Positions 24,466 through 31,326 of a stretch of DNA of 34,430 bases are shown piece by piece (positions within the stretch are counted from its first letter, which is position 1; each line of letters opens with the position of its first letter). This stretch comes from Acidobacteriota bacterium (lineage in GTDB: Bacteria > Acidobacteriota > Terriglobia > Bryobacterales > Bryobacteraceae). The notes under the pieces were generated by a model that was not told where the DNA came from, did not search any database, and saw nothing but the letters and a program-made list of their open reading frames with translations. The position numbers were made by a program, and so were the translations under genes. The stretch spans positions 1-34,430 of the forward strand of contig SYLY01000306.1 in NCBI GenBank assembly GCA_005808475.1, written 5' to 3'.

Positions 24466-25275
24466 ATGACCACCCGCCGTACATTCCTAGCTTCCGCCGC
24501 GTTCGCCAGTGTGGCTCCGTACGCTCACGGAGCCAAGGTTCCGTTCGTGCTCGGCGTCGCCAGCTACTCCCTCCGCAAGAAGTCCCGCGCCGAGGCGATC
24601 GCCGCGATGCGGAAGCTCGACGTGCACCACGCCAGCGTGAAGGAATTCCACCTCCGCTACACAAGCACCCCCGAGGAGATCGCGGCGGCCAAGCAGGAAT
24701 TCGCGGCGGCCAAGATCAAGGTCGCGTCCGGCGGCAACATCTCGCTGTCCGGCGACGACGCCACGCTCCGCAAGATGTTCGAATACGCGAAGGCCGCTGG
24801 AATGCCGATGATCGTATGCGCTCCCACGCACGCCACCGTCGCGAAAGTCGAGGCGCTCGTCAAGGAATTCGACATCCGCGCCGCGATCCACAATCACGGC
24901 CCCGAGGACAAGCACTTCCCCACTCCGCAAAGCGTGCTCGACGCGGTGAAGAACATGGACGCGCGCATGGGCCTGTGCATCGACATCGGCCACACGGCCC
25001 GCACCGGAGCCGACGTAGTGGAATCCATCGTCACCGCCGGCAAGGCCAACCGGCTATTCGATCTCCATGTGAAGGATCTGACGGACTTCAAGGGGAAGTC
25101 CTCGCAAGTCGCCGTTGGCGAAGGAAAGATGCCGATGAAGCAGATCTTCCAGGCCCTCAAGAAGCTGAACTTCAAGGGCGGCGCCATGCTCGAGTACGAG
25201 ATCAACGCCGACGATCCCCTGCCGGGCATGGAGAAGTCCTTCGCTCACATGCGGCAGGTGCTCGCCACCGTCTGA
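24466..25275 (+). CDS. Secreted sugar-phosphate isomerase/epimerase-like TIM barrel
   Basis: This 269-aa protein begins TTRRTFLASAAFASVAPYAHG, a twin-arginine-type signal. An AP-endonuclease-2/xylose-isomerase-like barrel follows, with metal-site segments AAIHNHGPED, CIDIGHTARTG, LFDLHVKDLT and LEYEIN arranged as in the family (His, Asp/His, His, Glu). Such exported isomerase-like proteins are frequent in Acidobacteria and Planctomycetes, where they are linked to sugar turnover; the reaction is unknown. TATTCT lies seven bases before the ATG, and no Shine-Dalgarno site is seen. The next gene begins eight bases after the stop. Confidence 0.85.
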   Translation: MTTRRTFLASAAFASVAPYAHGAKVPFVLGVASYSLRKKSRAEAIAAMRKLDVHHASVKEFHLRYTSTPEEIAAAKQEFAAAKIKVASGGNISLSGDDATLRKMFEYAKAAGMPMIVCAPTHATVAKVEALVKEFDIRAAIHNHGPEDKHFPTPQSVLDAVKNMDARMGLCIDIGHTARTGADVVESIVTAGKANRLFDLHVKDLTDFKGKSSQVAVGEGKMPMKQIFQALKKLNFKGGAMLEYEINADDPLPGMEKSFAHMRQVLATV

Positions 25276-25282
25276 CGCTCCA

Positions 25283-25687
25283 ATGCGCCGGTTGATCGCG
25301 CTTGCGGCTTTGGCGTTGTGCTTCGGCGCGGCCCAGGAACGCCGCAAGCCGCGTAAGAAAAACGACAAGTCGCCCCCAGAGGTCGCGCTGGAACTCAAAA
25401 TCCAGCGCGACGGCGACAAGATCGTGCTCGACGGCAAAGTGCGGAACATCGCCATCAAACCGCTGGAAGGCGTGGTGCTGTTTTTCGAGTTCCTCGAGCC
25501 CGGCGGCAAGATGATCTCCCGCATGAACACCGAGGCGTCCGAGCACAAGCTCGACCCCGGCGACGAAGGCGAGTTCCAGACCCAGACTCCCGATCAGGTG
25601 CGCGCCGTCAGCGTCCGCCTGGACGCCGAGGACAAAAAGGGACGCTACCTCAGGCTGGACAAGGCAGGTCCGTTCACCATCGAATAG
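25283..25687 (+). CDS. Small secreted protein of unknown function (FxLYD-like beta domain)
   Basis: This 134-aa protein has a signal peptide (LIALAALALCFGAAQ), a basic Lys/Arg linker and one beta-sandwich of about 100 residues. The pattern DGKVRNIAIKPLEGVVLFFEFLEPGGK resembles the FxLYD module, in which a conserved N in xVxN precedes a strand and a turn. The assignment is tentative. It starts eight bases after the isomerase gene and is followed by a strong intrinsic terminator, so it closes that transcription unit. Confidence 0.65.
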   Translation: MRRLIALAALALCFGAAQERRKPRKKNDKSPPEVALELKIQRDGDKIVLDGKVRNIAIKPLEGVVLFFEFLEPGGKMISRMNTEASEHKLDPGDEGEFQTQTPDQVRAVSVRLDAEDKKGRYLRLDKAGPFTIE

Positions 25688-25695
25688 CAACACGG

Positions 25696-25722
25696 CCCGA
25701 TTGGTGGACCAGTCGGGTTTTT
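25696..25722 (+). terminator. Strong rho-independent terminator
   Basis: CCCGATTGG (25696-25704) and CCAGTCGGG (25709-25717) form a 9-bp stem with one wobble pair and a TGGA tetraloop, followed immediately by TTTTT (25718-25722). It starts nine bases after the stop codon at 25687. Confidence 0.85.
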
Positions 25723-25737
25723 ACAAGATTTTTACAA
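25720..25737 (+). promoter_or_regulatory. Direct-repeat operator of OmpR/PhoB geometry
   Basis: TTTACAA (25720-25726), GATT, TTTACAA (25731-25737): two 7-base direct repeats with 11-base spacing, the arrangement bound head-to-tail by PhoB/OmpR-type winged helices. The next gene, at 25784, encodes exactly such a domain, so autoregulation is plausible. The left copy shares bases with the terminator T run, which weakens the argument. Confidence 0.4.
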
Positions 25738-25783
25738 CTTGCGAACCACCTTCTCAGGGGAATTCCTTAAGATCGAAGTTGTC

Positions 25784-26143
25784 ATGATCCCACAAGGCGC
25801 TTATCGAGACGAACACTTCATCGTGGACTTCGAGCATCAGAGGGCCTACCTCGACAACAAGGCCATGGTGTTGACACGCAAGGAGTTCGAGCTTCTGGCG
25901 ACCCTCGCCGGCAATGCCGGCGACATCGTGCCCCGCGACATCCTGCTCCAAAATATCTGGGGCTACAGTCCGGAAATCCGCACCCGCACGATGGATGTGC
26001 ACATCCGCCGCCTGCGCAAGAAACTGGCCGGGTATGGTGAGTCCTATATCGAGACCATCTTCGGCGTCGGCTATCGCTTCCAGCCCTATCGCGCGCCGCG
26101 GCAGATCTCTTCGCCGTTGTACGCGCTGGCCAGCGTGGCGTAG
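25784..26143 (+). CDS. Stand-alone OmpR/PhoB-type winged-helix DNA-binding protein
   Basis: This 119-aa protein is a complete trans_reg_C domain. It has an N-terminal beta sheet (HFIVDFEHQRAYLDNKAMVLTRKEFELLATL), the helix PRDILLQNIWGY, the recognition helix RTRTMDVHIRRLRKKL and the closing hairpin IETIFGVGYRFQPY. There is no receiver domain and no phosphorylatable Asp, so activity is not set by a histidine kinase in cis. ATG 25784 is favoured; a TTG at 25739 would add 15 residues covering the operator-like repeats. The gene is isolated between a terminator and the pyruvyl-transferase gene. Confidence 0.85.
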   Translation: MIPQGAYRDEHFIVDFEHQRAYLDNKAMVLTRKEFELLATLAGNAGDIVPRDILLQNIWGYSPEIRTRTMDVHIRRLRKKLAGYGESYIETIFGVGYRFQPYRAPRQISSPLYALASVA

Positions 26144-26171
26144 ACACCGTCCGCGGCGGTACGCTAGGCGA

Positions 26172-27518
26172 ATGGAACGCCGGCGTTTCCTTTCCACTGC
26201 CTCCGCCCTGCCCTCGTTGATGGCCGCGCGACCAGCGGCCGGTCGGCCGCCTCGCATCCTGCTTCGCGGTTCCTGGCAGAGCGTCAACATCGGCGACATC
26301 GGCCACACGCCCGGCGCGCTCGCGCTCCTGGAAAAGCGCCTTCCCGAGGCCGGCATCACCCTGTGGCCGGGCAAACTGGGGCACGGATCGCGCGAACTGC
26401 TCGCGAAGGGTTATCCGAAGGTTCGCATCGCGGAAGGAGCGCTCGACGCCGCGGGCAAGCCGGACACGCCGGCGCTGGCAAAGGCGTGGGAAGAGGCGGA
26501 CCTCTACCTGAGCGGGTCTGGGTCCGGATTCCCCGCCAGCAACCACGCCGTCGCGTTTCGCCGCGCCACGGGCAAGCCGGTTGGAGTCTTCGGCGTCAGC
26601 ACCGACCCAGTCTCGGGTATCGGCCCCGGCCGCGAACCCGAAGGGGGCACGCTCCGCGAAATCCACGCCAAGGCGGCGAAGCTGCCGCCCACGCACCTGG
26701 AACGGGATCTCCGCTTCATCATCGACCAGTCGTCGTTCTTCTTCTGCCGCGATACGATCTCGCGCGACTATCTGAAATCGCAGCGCGTGAAGACGCCGGT
26801 CCTCGAGTTCGGCCCCGACGCGCAGCTCGGCATGTCGCTTCGAGACGATGCCCGGGCCGCCGCCTGGCTGGCCGCCCACGGACTCGAAACGGGCAAGTTC
26901 GTCTGTGTCATCCCGCGGCTTCGCTACACGCCCTACTACCGTGTGGACGGCCGTCCGCGCGTCTCCGGCGACGACATCAAGGACGCCATCAACAACCGCA
27001 CCACCGCTGGCGATCACGCCAAGCTGCGCGACATGATCGTCTCCTACGTCACCCGAACCGGCAACAAGGTGATGGCGTGCGCGGAGATGACCTATCAGGT
27101 GGAACTCGCCAGGCAGGAATTGTTCGATCCACTTCCGGCGGAGGTGAGGAAGAACGTCGTCTGGCGCGACACCTACTGGCTGCCAGACGAGGCGGCCTCC
27201 GTCTACGCGCGCGCCCAGGCGGTCGTCAGCGTGGAGTGCCATTCGCCGCTGATCGCTCTGCGCAACGGCACGCCCACGATCCACGTTCGCCAGCCCACCG
27301 ATACCTGCAAGGGCCAAATGTATCGAGATTTCGGCGCGGACGATTGGCTGTTCGAGATCGACGAGGCGACCGGGGCAACGCTGTGGTCCCGTCTCGAGGC
27401 GATCCACCGCGACCCGGCCCGGGCTCGCGCGAAGGTCCGGGCGATCATGTCGTCGGTCGAGAACGCGCAAACGCGCATGACGGACGCGCTCCGCGCCGCA
27501 TTGCCCGGCGCGCGATGA
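26172..27518 (+). CDS. Polysaccharide pyruvyl transferase-family protein with RR-type signal
   Basis: This 448-aa protein begins MERRRFLSTASALPSLMAA, an RR-x-FL export signal. A PS_pyruv_trans-like fold follows: N-terminal nucleotide-like strand and helix RILLRGSWQSVNIGDIGHTPG, central CRDTISRDYL, and C-terminal VSVECHSPLIALRNGTPTIHV, which corresponds to the conserved His-containing loop. Classic members add ketal-linked pyruvate to capsule sugars using phosphoenolpyruvate in the cytoplasm. An exported version would lack that donor, so this may be a divergent enzyme with another role. TACGCT lies six bases upstream of the ATG. Confidence 0.7.
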   Translation: MERRRFLSTASALPSLMAARPAAGRPPRILLRGSWQSVNIGDIGHTPGALALLEKRLPEAGITLWPGKLGHGSRELLAKGYPKVRIAEGALDAAGKPDTPALAKAWEEADLYLSGSGSGFPASNHAVAFRRATGKPVGVFGVSTDPVSGIGPGREPEGGTLREIHAKAAKLPPTHLERDLRFIIDQSSFFFCRDTISRDYLKSQRVKTPVLEFGPDAQLGMSLRDDARAAAWLAAHGLETGKFVCVIPRLRYTPYYRVDGRPRVSGDDIKDAINNRTTAGDHAKLRDMIVSYVTRTGNKVMACAEMTYQVELARQELFDPLPAEVRKNVVWRDTYWLPDEAASVYARAQAVVSVECHSPLIALRNGTPTIHVRQPTDTCKGQMYRDFGADDWLFEIDEATGATLWSRLEAIHRDPARARAKVRAIMSSVENAQTRMTDALRAALPGAR

Positions 27519-27560
27519 GCGAAGGTCCGGCACACTCCCCACGACGCCGTTGCTCGTGGG

Positions 27561-27975
27561 TCATGTAAGGTCGCACCGATGAAACTCGACTATTAAAGGT
27601 GGTTCCACGGAAAAATCGCTATAGCGAATCCAACTGGGTCACCGTGTTCGGCCATCCGGGAATCTGTCGAAGTACAGATCGAGGAATCGATCCAGGTCAT
27701 CCCCGGCAGGTTCATCGACGAGGCCTTCGTATTGAACCGTTCGAACGGAGGTGGACTCCGTGGGTCCGATCACGAACGCGATTTGCCGGTGCAAGACGAA
27801 GGTTGGCTGCTTTTCGAGAAGAACCGAGTGTATCGAAGAACACCTCCAAGCGATCGCTCACGACTATGCCAACGAGGGCCGCTTGCGGCGCGTTGGACGG
27901 GGAGACGGAGGCTTGCACCGCGTAGACTTCCTGACGCAAGAACGTCAACAGTTCCTCTCGGGATATCGCCGCCAT
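27561..27975 (-). pseudogene. Broken pyridoxamine 5'-phosphate oxidase-like flavoprotein gene
   Basis: Read on the minus strand, the first 63 codons give a clear PPOX-class N-terminus (VSPSNAPQAALVGIVVSDRL, LGSSRKAANLRLAP). The frame is then lost at about 27785-27789, where one surplus G in CCGG shifts it. The continuation in the second frame is equally family-like (IAFVIGPTESTSVRTVQYEG, LDRFLDLYFDRFPDGRTR). It hits a stop at 27639-27641, and the usual C-terminal PSWIRYSDFSVEPPLIVEF resumes in the same frame to a stop at 27561. Roughly a dozen residues normally present before PSWIRYSDF are missing. Two separate lesions indicate a true pseudogene, not a single sequencing error. Confidence 0.8.
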
Positions 27976-28073
27976 GCCGGAAAGGCTAGCATTTCGCGGA
28001 CGCCTCCGGCGGTCACGTGCCGTTGAAAGCGGCCGGTCTCTCCGCGGCCCAGGTGGGCTTCGCGGTTCAGGGC

Positions 28074-28102
28074 CAGCGGGCCGCCCGCGGGCGGCCTCGC
28101 TG
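28074..28102. repeat. Large perfect palindrome with extended stem
   Basis: GGCCGCCCGCGGGCGGCC (28079-28096) is an 18-bp perfect palindrome. Flanking CAGCG (28074-28078) and CGCTG (28098-28102) extend the stem by five pairs around a bulged T. It lies in the 240-base spacer between the pseudogene start and the haloperoxidase gene end. It may be a terminator-like structure or a dispersed repeat end. Confidence 0.5.
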
Positions 28103-28193
28103 CCAGTTGTGTTCCTACGGTCGAAGGTTTGCCTCCCGCTTCGTTCAGCTTCACCTCGCGGCTACGCCGTGCGGCTCGGCTACGGAGACCCAT

Positions 28194-28209
28194 GGCTCCC
28201 GCGGGAGCC
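28194..28209. repeat. Second palindrome, near the haloperoxidase stop
   Basis: GGCTCCCGCGGGAGCC is a 16-bp perfect palindrome ending seven bases before the end of the haloperoxidase-like gene. As a hairpin in that minus-strand transcript it lies just after the stop, where a terminator would be, but without a clear T run. The bases between this and the first palindrome include two copies of CGGCTACG. Confidence 0.5.
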
Positions 28210-28216
28210 CCCGTAA

Positions 28217-29572
28217 CTATTCCTTCGACCCGTCCGATTCCGCCCGCTCGATCACCTTCTGAAGGAGTTGGCGCGCCATCGCCCATCCCGCCTCAATGTC
28301 GGAGCGGTAGTGAATTCCCGCCCAGATACGCGAAAGACCGGTCTCTTGTCCGATCCCGCGATAGAACTCGGCCTCTCTGGGGAACAGGTACCCGAGCAGA
28401 CTTGTCCGCGCGGAAGTCAACCCGTGGTTGGCCGGGTAACTGGGGTGGTTCGGCGGCGGGAACAGCAGCGGCACAGTTGCATCGAGCTGCGAGGGCCGGA
28501 TCCTCCAATACGTCATTTTGGCGTCGTGGCCGGCGATGAGCTGATCCCACAAGGTGATGGCCAGCAGCGCGTAGGCCCGTGCGGCCCGCGGCGGGTTTCC
28601 ATCAAGCCGGTATTCAAAGAGGCGCTTAGTAACCTCGTTGAAGCACCAGTAGAAGTTGCCCTCGGGAGTCTGCCAGAACATCGCTTTCGCGGCGTTGAGG
28701 AACGGCACGGGACCACTCTTTATTTCCGCAAGCTCGGCCCTGGTTTCGGCGGAATCGTGCGCGGGCGGAGGCGGGGGCCGGAATTCGGAGGCCGACGAAA
28801 GCACGAACGGCTTCCACCCGGGGGCGTTCGCGAAGACCGGATTGGAGCCGAGCCACATCCCGGGTCCGGTGGGAACCGTTCCGGTCCACGGCGTCGAGAA
28901 CCCGTCCGTGGCCGCGTACTCAACCACTTTTCGTCCGACGGCGCGGCCCAGTTCGAGCCCGGCAGTCACGTCGGTCGGGTAGTGGAGGCCGGCGAACAGG
29001 CGCGACCTCCCGGCTTCCTCCGCCAAGTCGTTAAAGATGGCCGCTTCGGCGGGTATCAGATTGCCCAGAACCACTGCCGCCGCTCCGGCGGCCACGGCGT
29101 GCTCCGATGGATACGATGGGCTTTCCGGCACGGTAAGCGAAGGGACAATGGACGCGTCCGTAGCGCTCGGCCTTGGGCGGTTATGGGCGTACTTCGAGTC
29201 CCACGCAGTCACCGTGGCGTCGTGCATGGCGACGCACAGCAGAGTGTAAGCACGCAAGGCCGCTGGAAGCGTGAGCCTGCCGTCGGCGAGTCGTTCGTTC
29301 ACCATCTCGATCCAGCGCATCGGCGGGGCGCCAGTGTCCCAGAACGCTACCTGATCCCGCACTGTGGCATCCGCCGACGACATGATTGCCTTCAACGATT
29401 CGATTTCACGGGCCGTCACGCCACTGTCTGGCGCCGGGAGCCGGAGTTCGCTGCCCGACCGGAGAATCCATGTTTTCCATGTACCGGCCCGGGGTTCGAT
29501 CGGGCCCTGTGCAAACGCGGTGGCCACCGTCAAACCGGCGGCGAGTAGAATCCCCCTTTTTGCTATTCTCAT
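28217..29572 (-). CDS. Secreted tandem-domain vanadium-dependent haloperoxidase/PAP2-type protein
   Basis: The gene encodes 451 aa with a signal peptide (GILLAAGLTVATAFAQ). Two full PAP2/haloperoxidase active-site kits occur. Kit one: K127-x6-R134-P135, PSEH 155-158, and S190-R191-x5-H197-x3-D201. Kit two: K352-x6-R359-P360, PANH 380-383, and S414-R415-x5-H421-x3-D425. The halves also align around AYTLLCVAMHD and AYALLAITLWD, so this is an internal duplication. In haloperoxidases these residues hold vanadate; in PAP2 phosphatases they hold phosphate. The second kit has Ala-Asn for Ser-Gly in PSGH. GGAGAGGAACA before the ATG is a strong ribosome site. It is the last gene of the acyltransferase/diiron-oxidase cluster. 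Confidence 0.82.
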   Translation of the reverse strand: MRIAKRGILLAAGLTVATAFAQGPIEPRAGTWKTWILRSGSELRLPAPDSGVTAREIESLKAIMSSADATVRDQVAFWDTGAPPMRWIEMVNERLADGRLTLPAALRAYTLLCVAMHDATVTAWDSKYAHNRPRPSATDASIVPSLTVPESPSYPSEHAVAAGAAAVVLGNLIPAEAAIFNDLAEEAGRSRLFAGLHYPTDVTAGLELGRAVGRKVVEYAATDGFSTPWTGTVPTGPGMWLGSNPVFANAPGWKPFVLSSASEFRPPPPPAHDSAETRAELAEIKSGPVPFLNAAKAMFWQTPEGNFYWCFNEVTKRLFEYRLDGNPPRAARAYALLAITLWDQLIAGHDAKMTYWRIRPSQLDATVPLLFPPPNHPSYPANHGLTSARTSLLGYLFPREAEFYRGIGQETGLSRIWAGIHYRSDIEAGWAMARQLLQKVIERAESDGSKE

Positions 29573-29616
29573 TGTTCCTCTCCCTCGAGCACGAGTGCAG
29601 GTCGAAGTATCTTCAT
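29569..29616 (-). CDS. Possible 15-codon leader ORF coupled to the haloperoxidase gene
   Basis: MKILRPALVLEGEEQ, with AAAGAAAGGAACC upstream as a fair Shine-Dalgarno site. Its TGA lies inside ATGA, overlapping the ATG of the haloperoxidase gene, and its own codons contain that gene's ribosome site. This layout suggests translational coupling or attenuation. It could also be chance, as the peptide is very short. Confidence 0.35.
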   Translation of the reverse strand: MKILRPALVLEGEEQ

Positions 29617-29649
29617 TTGATTGGTTCCTTTCTTTAGTGGCACGTCCCG

Positions 29650-29664
29650 CCGCGATTCTCGCGG
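29650..29664 (-). other. Short hairpin between acyltransferase and leader ORF
   Basis: CCGCGA and TCGCGG pair perfectly around a 3-base loop, 18 bases after the acyltransferase stop on the minus strand. No T run follows. It could be a processing or attenuation element separating the two parts of the operon. Confidence 0.3.
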
Positions 29665-29682
29665 AGCAATGCGCTGTTCGAG

Positions 29683-30315
29683 TCAAATCCGCAAGCCGAG
29701 CACCCGTTCAACGCGGTCCAGTTGCGCGGCTACTCCCGCGGGTGGATTCGGGAGATCGAAATACATGAGGCTCAACTCGTCGTCATACTCTTCCACGAAG
29801 ACGGGCGCCGTCGCGGGGGCGGTCTGGCCGCCGCAACGGGCGCACATCTTTACTTGTCCGTCGCGCACGCCAATTGCTCCGAAGAGGCAGCGCTTGTTGA
29901 GCCATCGGCCCACGACCCACGTGCTGACGAGCAAGTTCCGGCCCAGACAGGCGCCACGTGCCGACGGAGCCACAATCCACCGGCCGGCTTCAGCGCATTC
30001 GGAGGCCTCCACCCGCAGCGCCTGAAGCGCTGCCTTTACCGGCAGGGTTTCCGCGAGGCGGCCGACGAAGCTCTGGGAGAGTTCCCCGATGGGAGTGACG
30101 CGCACGCAGCCGATGAGATAGCCGTCCGACCGGACCGTCACATGGAACGAATGCAGATCGATAGGATCATCGTCGGCAAATCCGCCGTTGCGCGCGAACC
30201 GGGGTCTTCTCCCATTCGCGTACAGCGTACGGCCACGAAACTCAGAGATCTCCCCGAGCAAGTTCGGGCTGCTCGTATGCGGGCAAATCAGTTCCCAGGA
30301 ATACGCGGCACTCAT
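29683..30315 (-). CDS. LuxI/FeeM-like GNAT N-acyltransferase
   Basis: This 210-aa protein has the layout of autoinducer-synthase-like GNAT enzymes: an N-terminal Arg pair in FRGRTLYANG (27-34), an acidic run FADDDPIDLHSFHVTV (47-61), GYLIGCVRVTP (65-75, the acyl-donor strand with Arg72), and EAGRWIVAPSARG (109-121). These correspond to the R, D-x2-D, R and E-x2-R positions of LuxI and N-acyl amino acid synthases. A CxxC (CARCGG, 158-163) is unusual. It probably joins a fatty-acyl group from ACP or CoA to an amine; the acceptor is unknown. ATG overlaps the stop of the diiron-enzyme gene (ATGA), so the two are coupled. A plain GNAT with another donor is the main alternative. Confidence 0.65.
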   Translation of the reverse strand: MSAAYSWELICPHTSSPNLLGEISEFRGRTLYANGRRPRFARNGGFADDDPIDLHSFHVTVRSDGYLIGCVRVTPIGELSQSFVGRLAETLPVKAALQALRVEASECAEAGRWIVAPSARGACLGRNLLVSTWVVGRWLNKRCLFGAIGVRDGQVKMCARCGGQTAPATAPVFVEEYDDELSLMYFDLPNPPAGVAAQLDRVERVLGLRI

Positions 30316-31088
30316 GAGGCGCCCTGGCAGGCGAGTTGGAAACAGTCGTCCAGGAAAACGACGTAGGCGTCGAGAGCCGCCGACCCCGCCGCGACAAGGC
30401 CGGGCAGGAAGTCGGGCCGCCGCTCGAGTAATCGGCCGAGTTGCAGCCGGTTGAAATGGGTGTGGCCGGCGTCGAGTGCAATATGGTCCTCGAGGAAGCT
30501 GAGACCATGCAGGACTTCCGCGCCCAGGAGATCGGTGCATCTGCGAAGCAGCACCGGACCGTAGGAGACGGAGAGCATTTCGATTTCGTACTCGATCGCC
30601 AGTTGTCCGTACGGGGCTGGGCCCGAAATCACGCCCTCGTGGAGTTCGCGATAAGCAATGACGCCGGGCGTGGGGGCGAGCTCGAGCAATGCGACAGCGG
30701 CCAGCCTGGGTTCGTGGTTCTCATTCCAGCGCTCCACCAGAAGGCGAGTGTCGGCTTGCATCAACAGGTGATGATCGGCTTCGTGTTTTGCGTGAGCCTC
30801 CAGCGCGGCGGCCAGTTCTGACAGGCCAAGCTCTCCGCACCGCCCACTCGCGCGACGAATCCAGTCCTCGACCGGCTGCGTCATCCCCACGCCAAGAGCG
30901 CTGAAGTAGATCAGGAAACGTTCGAGTGTAAGCGGCTCCAAGGGATTCCGTAACAATGCCTCAATCGATCGATGGCTCTCGAAACGGCGTCGCGAGGGCT
31001 CGAGCAATCGCTCGTATGTTGCAACCCCGGTGACGCTCGCTCCGGGCAGCGGCACAGTTTGGGCTGATGATGGAAGAACTTGGTTCAC
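30312..31088 (-). CDS. Heme-oxygenase-like diiron oxidase/oxygenase (iron-containing redox enzyme family)
   Basis: This 258-aa all-helical protein carries metal-ligand candidates in the order known for HDO enzymes such as UndA, BesC and SznF: E103-x2-H106 (KHEADHH), Glu168 and/or Glu170 (IEYEIEM), and D206-x2-H209-x-H211 (ALDAGHTHF). HDO enzymes use two irons and O2 for N-oxygenation, C-C cleavage, decarboxylation or desaturation in natural-product pathways. The GTG start has AGGAGG five bases ahead, a near-perfect ribosome site. It is followed, with an ATGA overlap, by the acyltransferase, so the two enzymes are probably made in fixed ratio and may act on one substrate. Confidence 0.75.
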   Translation of the reverse strand: MNQVLPSSAQTVPLPGASVTGVATYERLLEPSRRRFESHRSIEALLRNPLEPLTLERFLIYFSALGVGMTQPVEDWIRRASGRCGELGLSELAAALEAHAKHEADHHLLMQADTRLLVERWNENHEPRLAAVALLELAPTPGVIAYRELHEGVISGPAPYGQLAIEYEIEMLSVSYGPVLLRRCTDLLGAEVLHGLSFLEDHIALDAGHTHFNRLQLGRLLERRPDFLPGLVAAGSAALDAYVVFLDDCFQLACQGAS

Positions 31089-31326
31089 TCTCGCCTCCTA
31101 GGCTGGTTGCTTTTCGGCTTCCACCATGCCTAGCGCAATCGGACGGGAAGATAGCTCAAAGTCGTTCGGCTTTTCAGGGTCGTTGACTTCGCGCCAGCCC
31201 GGCGATCACACGCCTGGCGAGGATGGCAATCCACTCGCCTGCGATGATGATGCCGCGCAATTCCCGAGACTCGCTGAGTTGTTCGCGTCTCCAAAGCGTA
31301 CGGGCTGATGCGGCGATCGATGGAGT
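31089..31326 (-). other. Intergenic region with frame-broken coding-like sequence
   Basis: No intact gene is seen. On the minus strand the frame of the 60-aa ORF continues past its stop with protein-like text (LWRREQLSESRELRGIIIAG, then EWIAILARRVIAG). If one G is dropped it goes on as WREVNDPEKPNDFELSSRP to a stop 17 bases before the diiron-enzyme GTG. There is no ATG or GTG start. It may be a decayed small gene, or chance. Confidence 0.3.

Noticed and set aside
27599..28026. Several short plus-strand ORFs over the 27.6-28.0 kb region
   Set aside because: They lie opposite the PPOX-type pseudogene, whose two minus-strand frames carry clear family sequence. The plus-strand frames look like shadows.
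31126..31308. 60-codon ORF on the plus strand
   Set aside because: It has no ribosome site, no -10-like element and a composition without structured segments. The opposite strand looks more protein-like.
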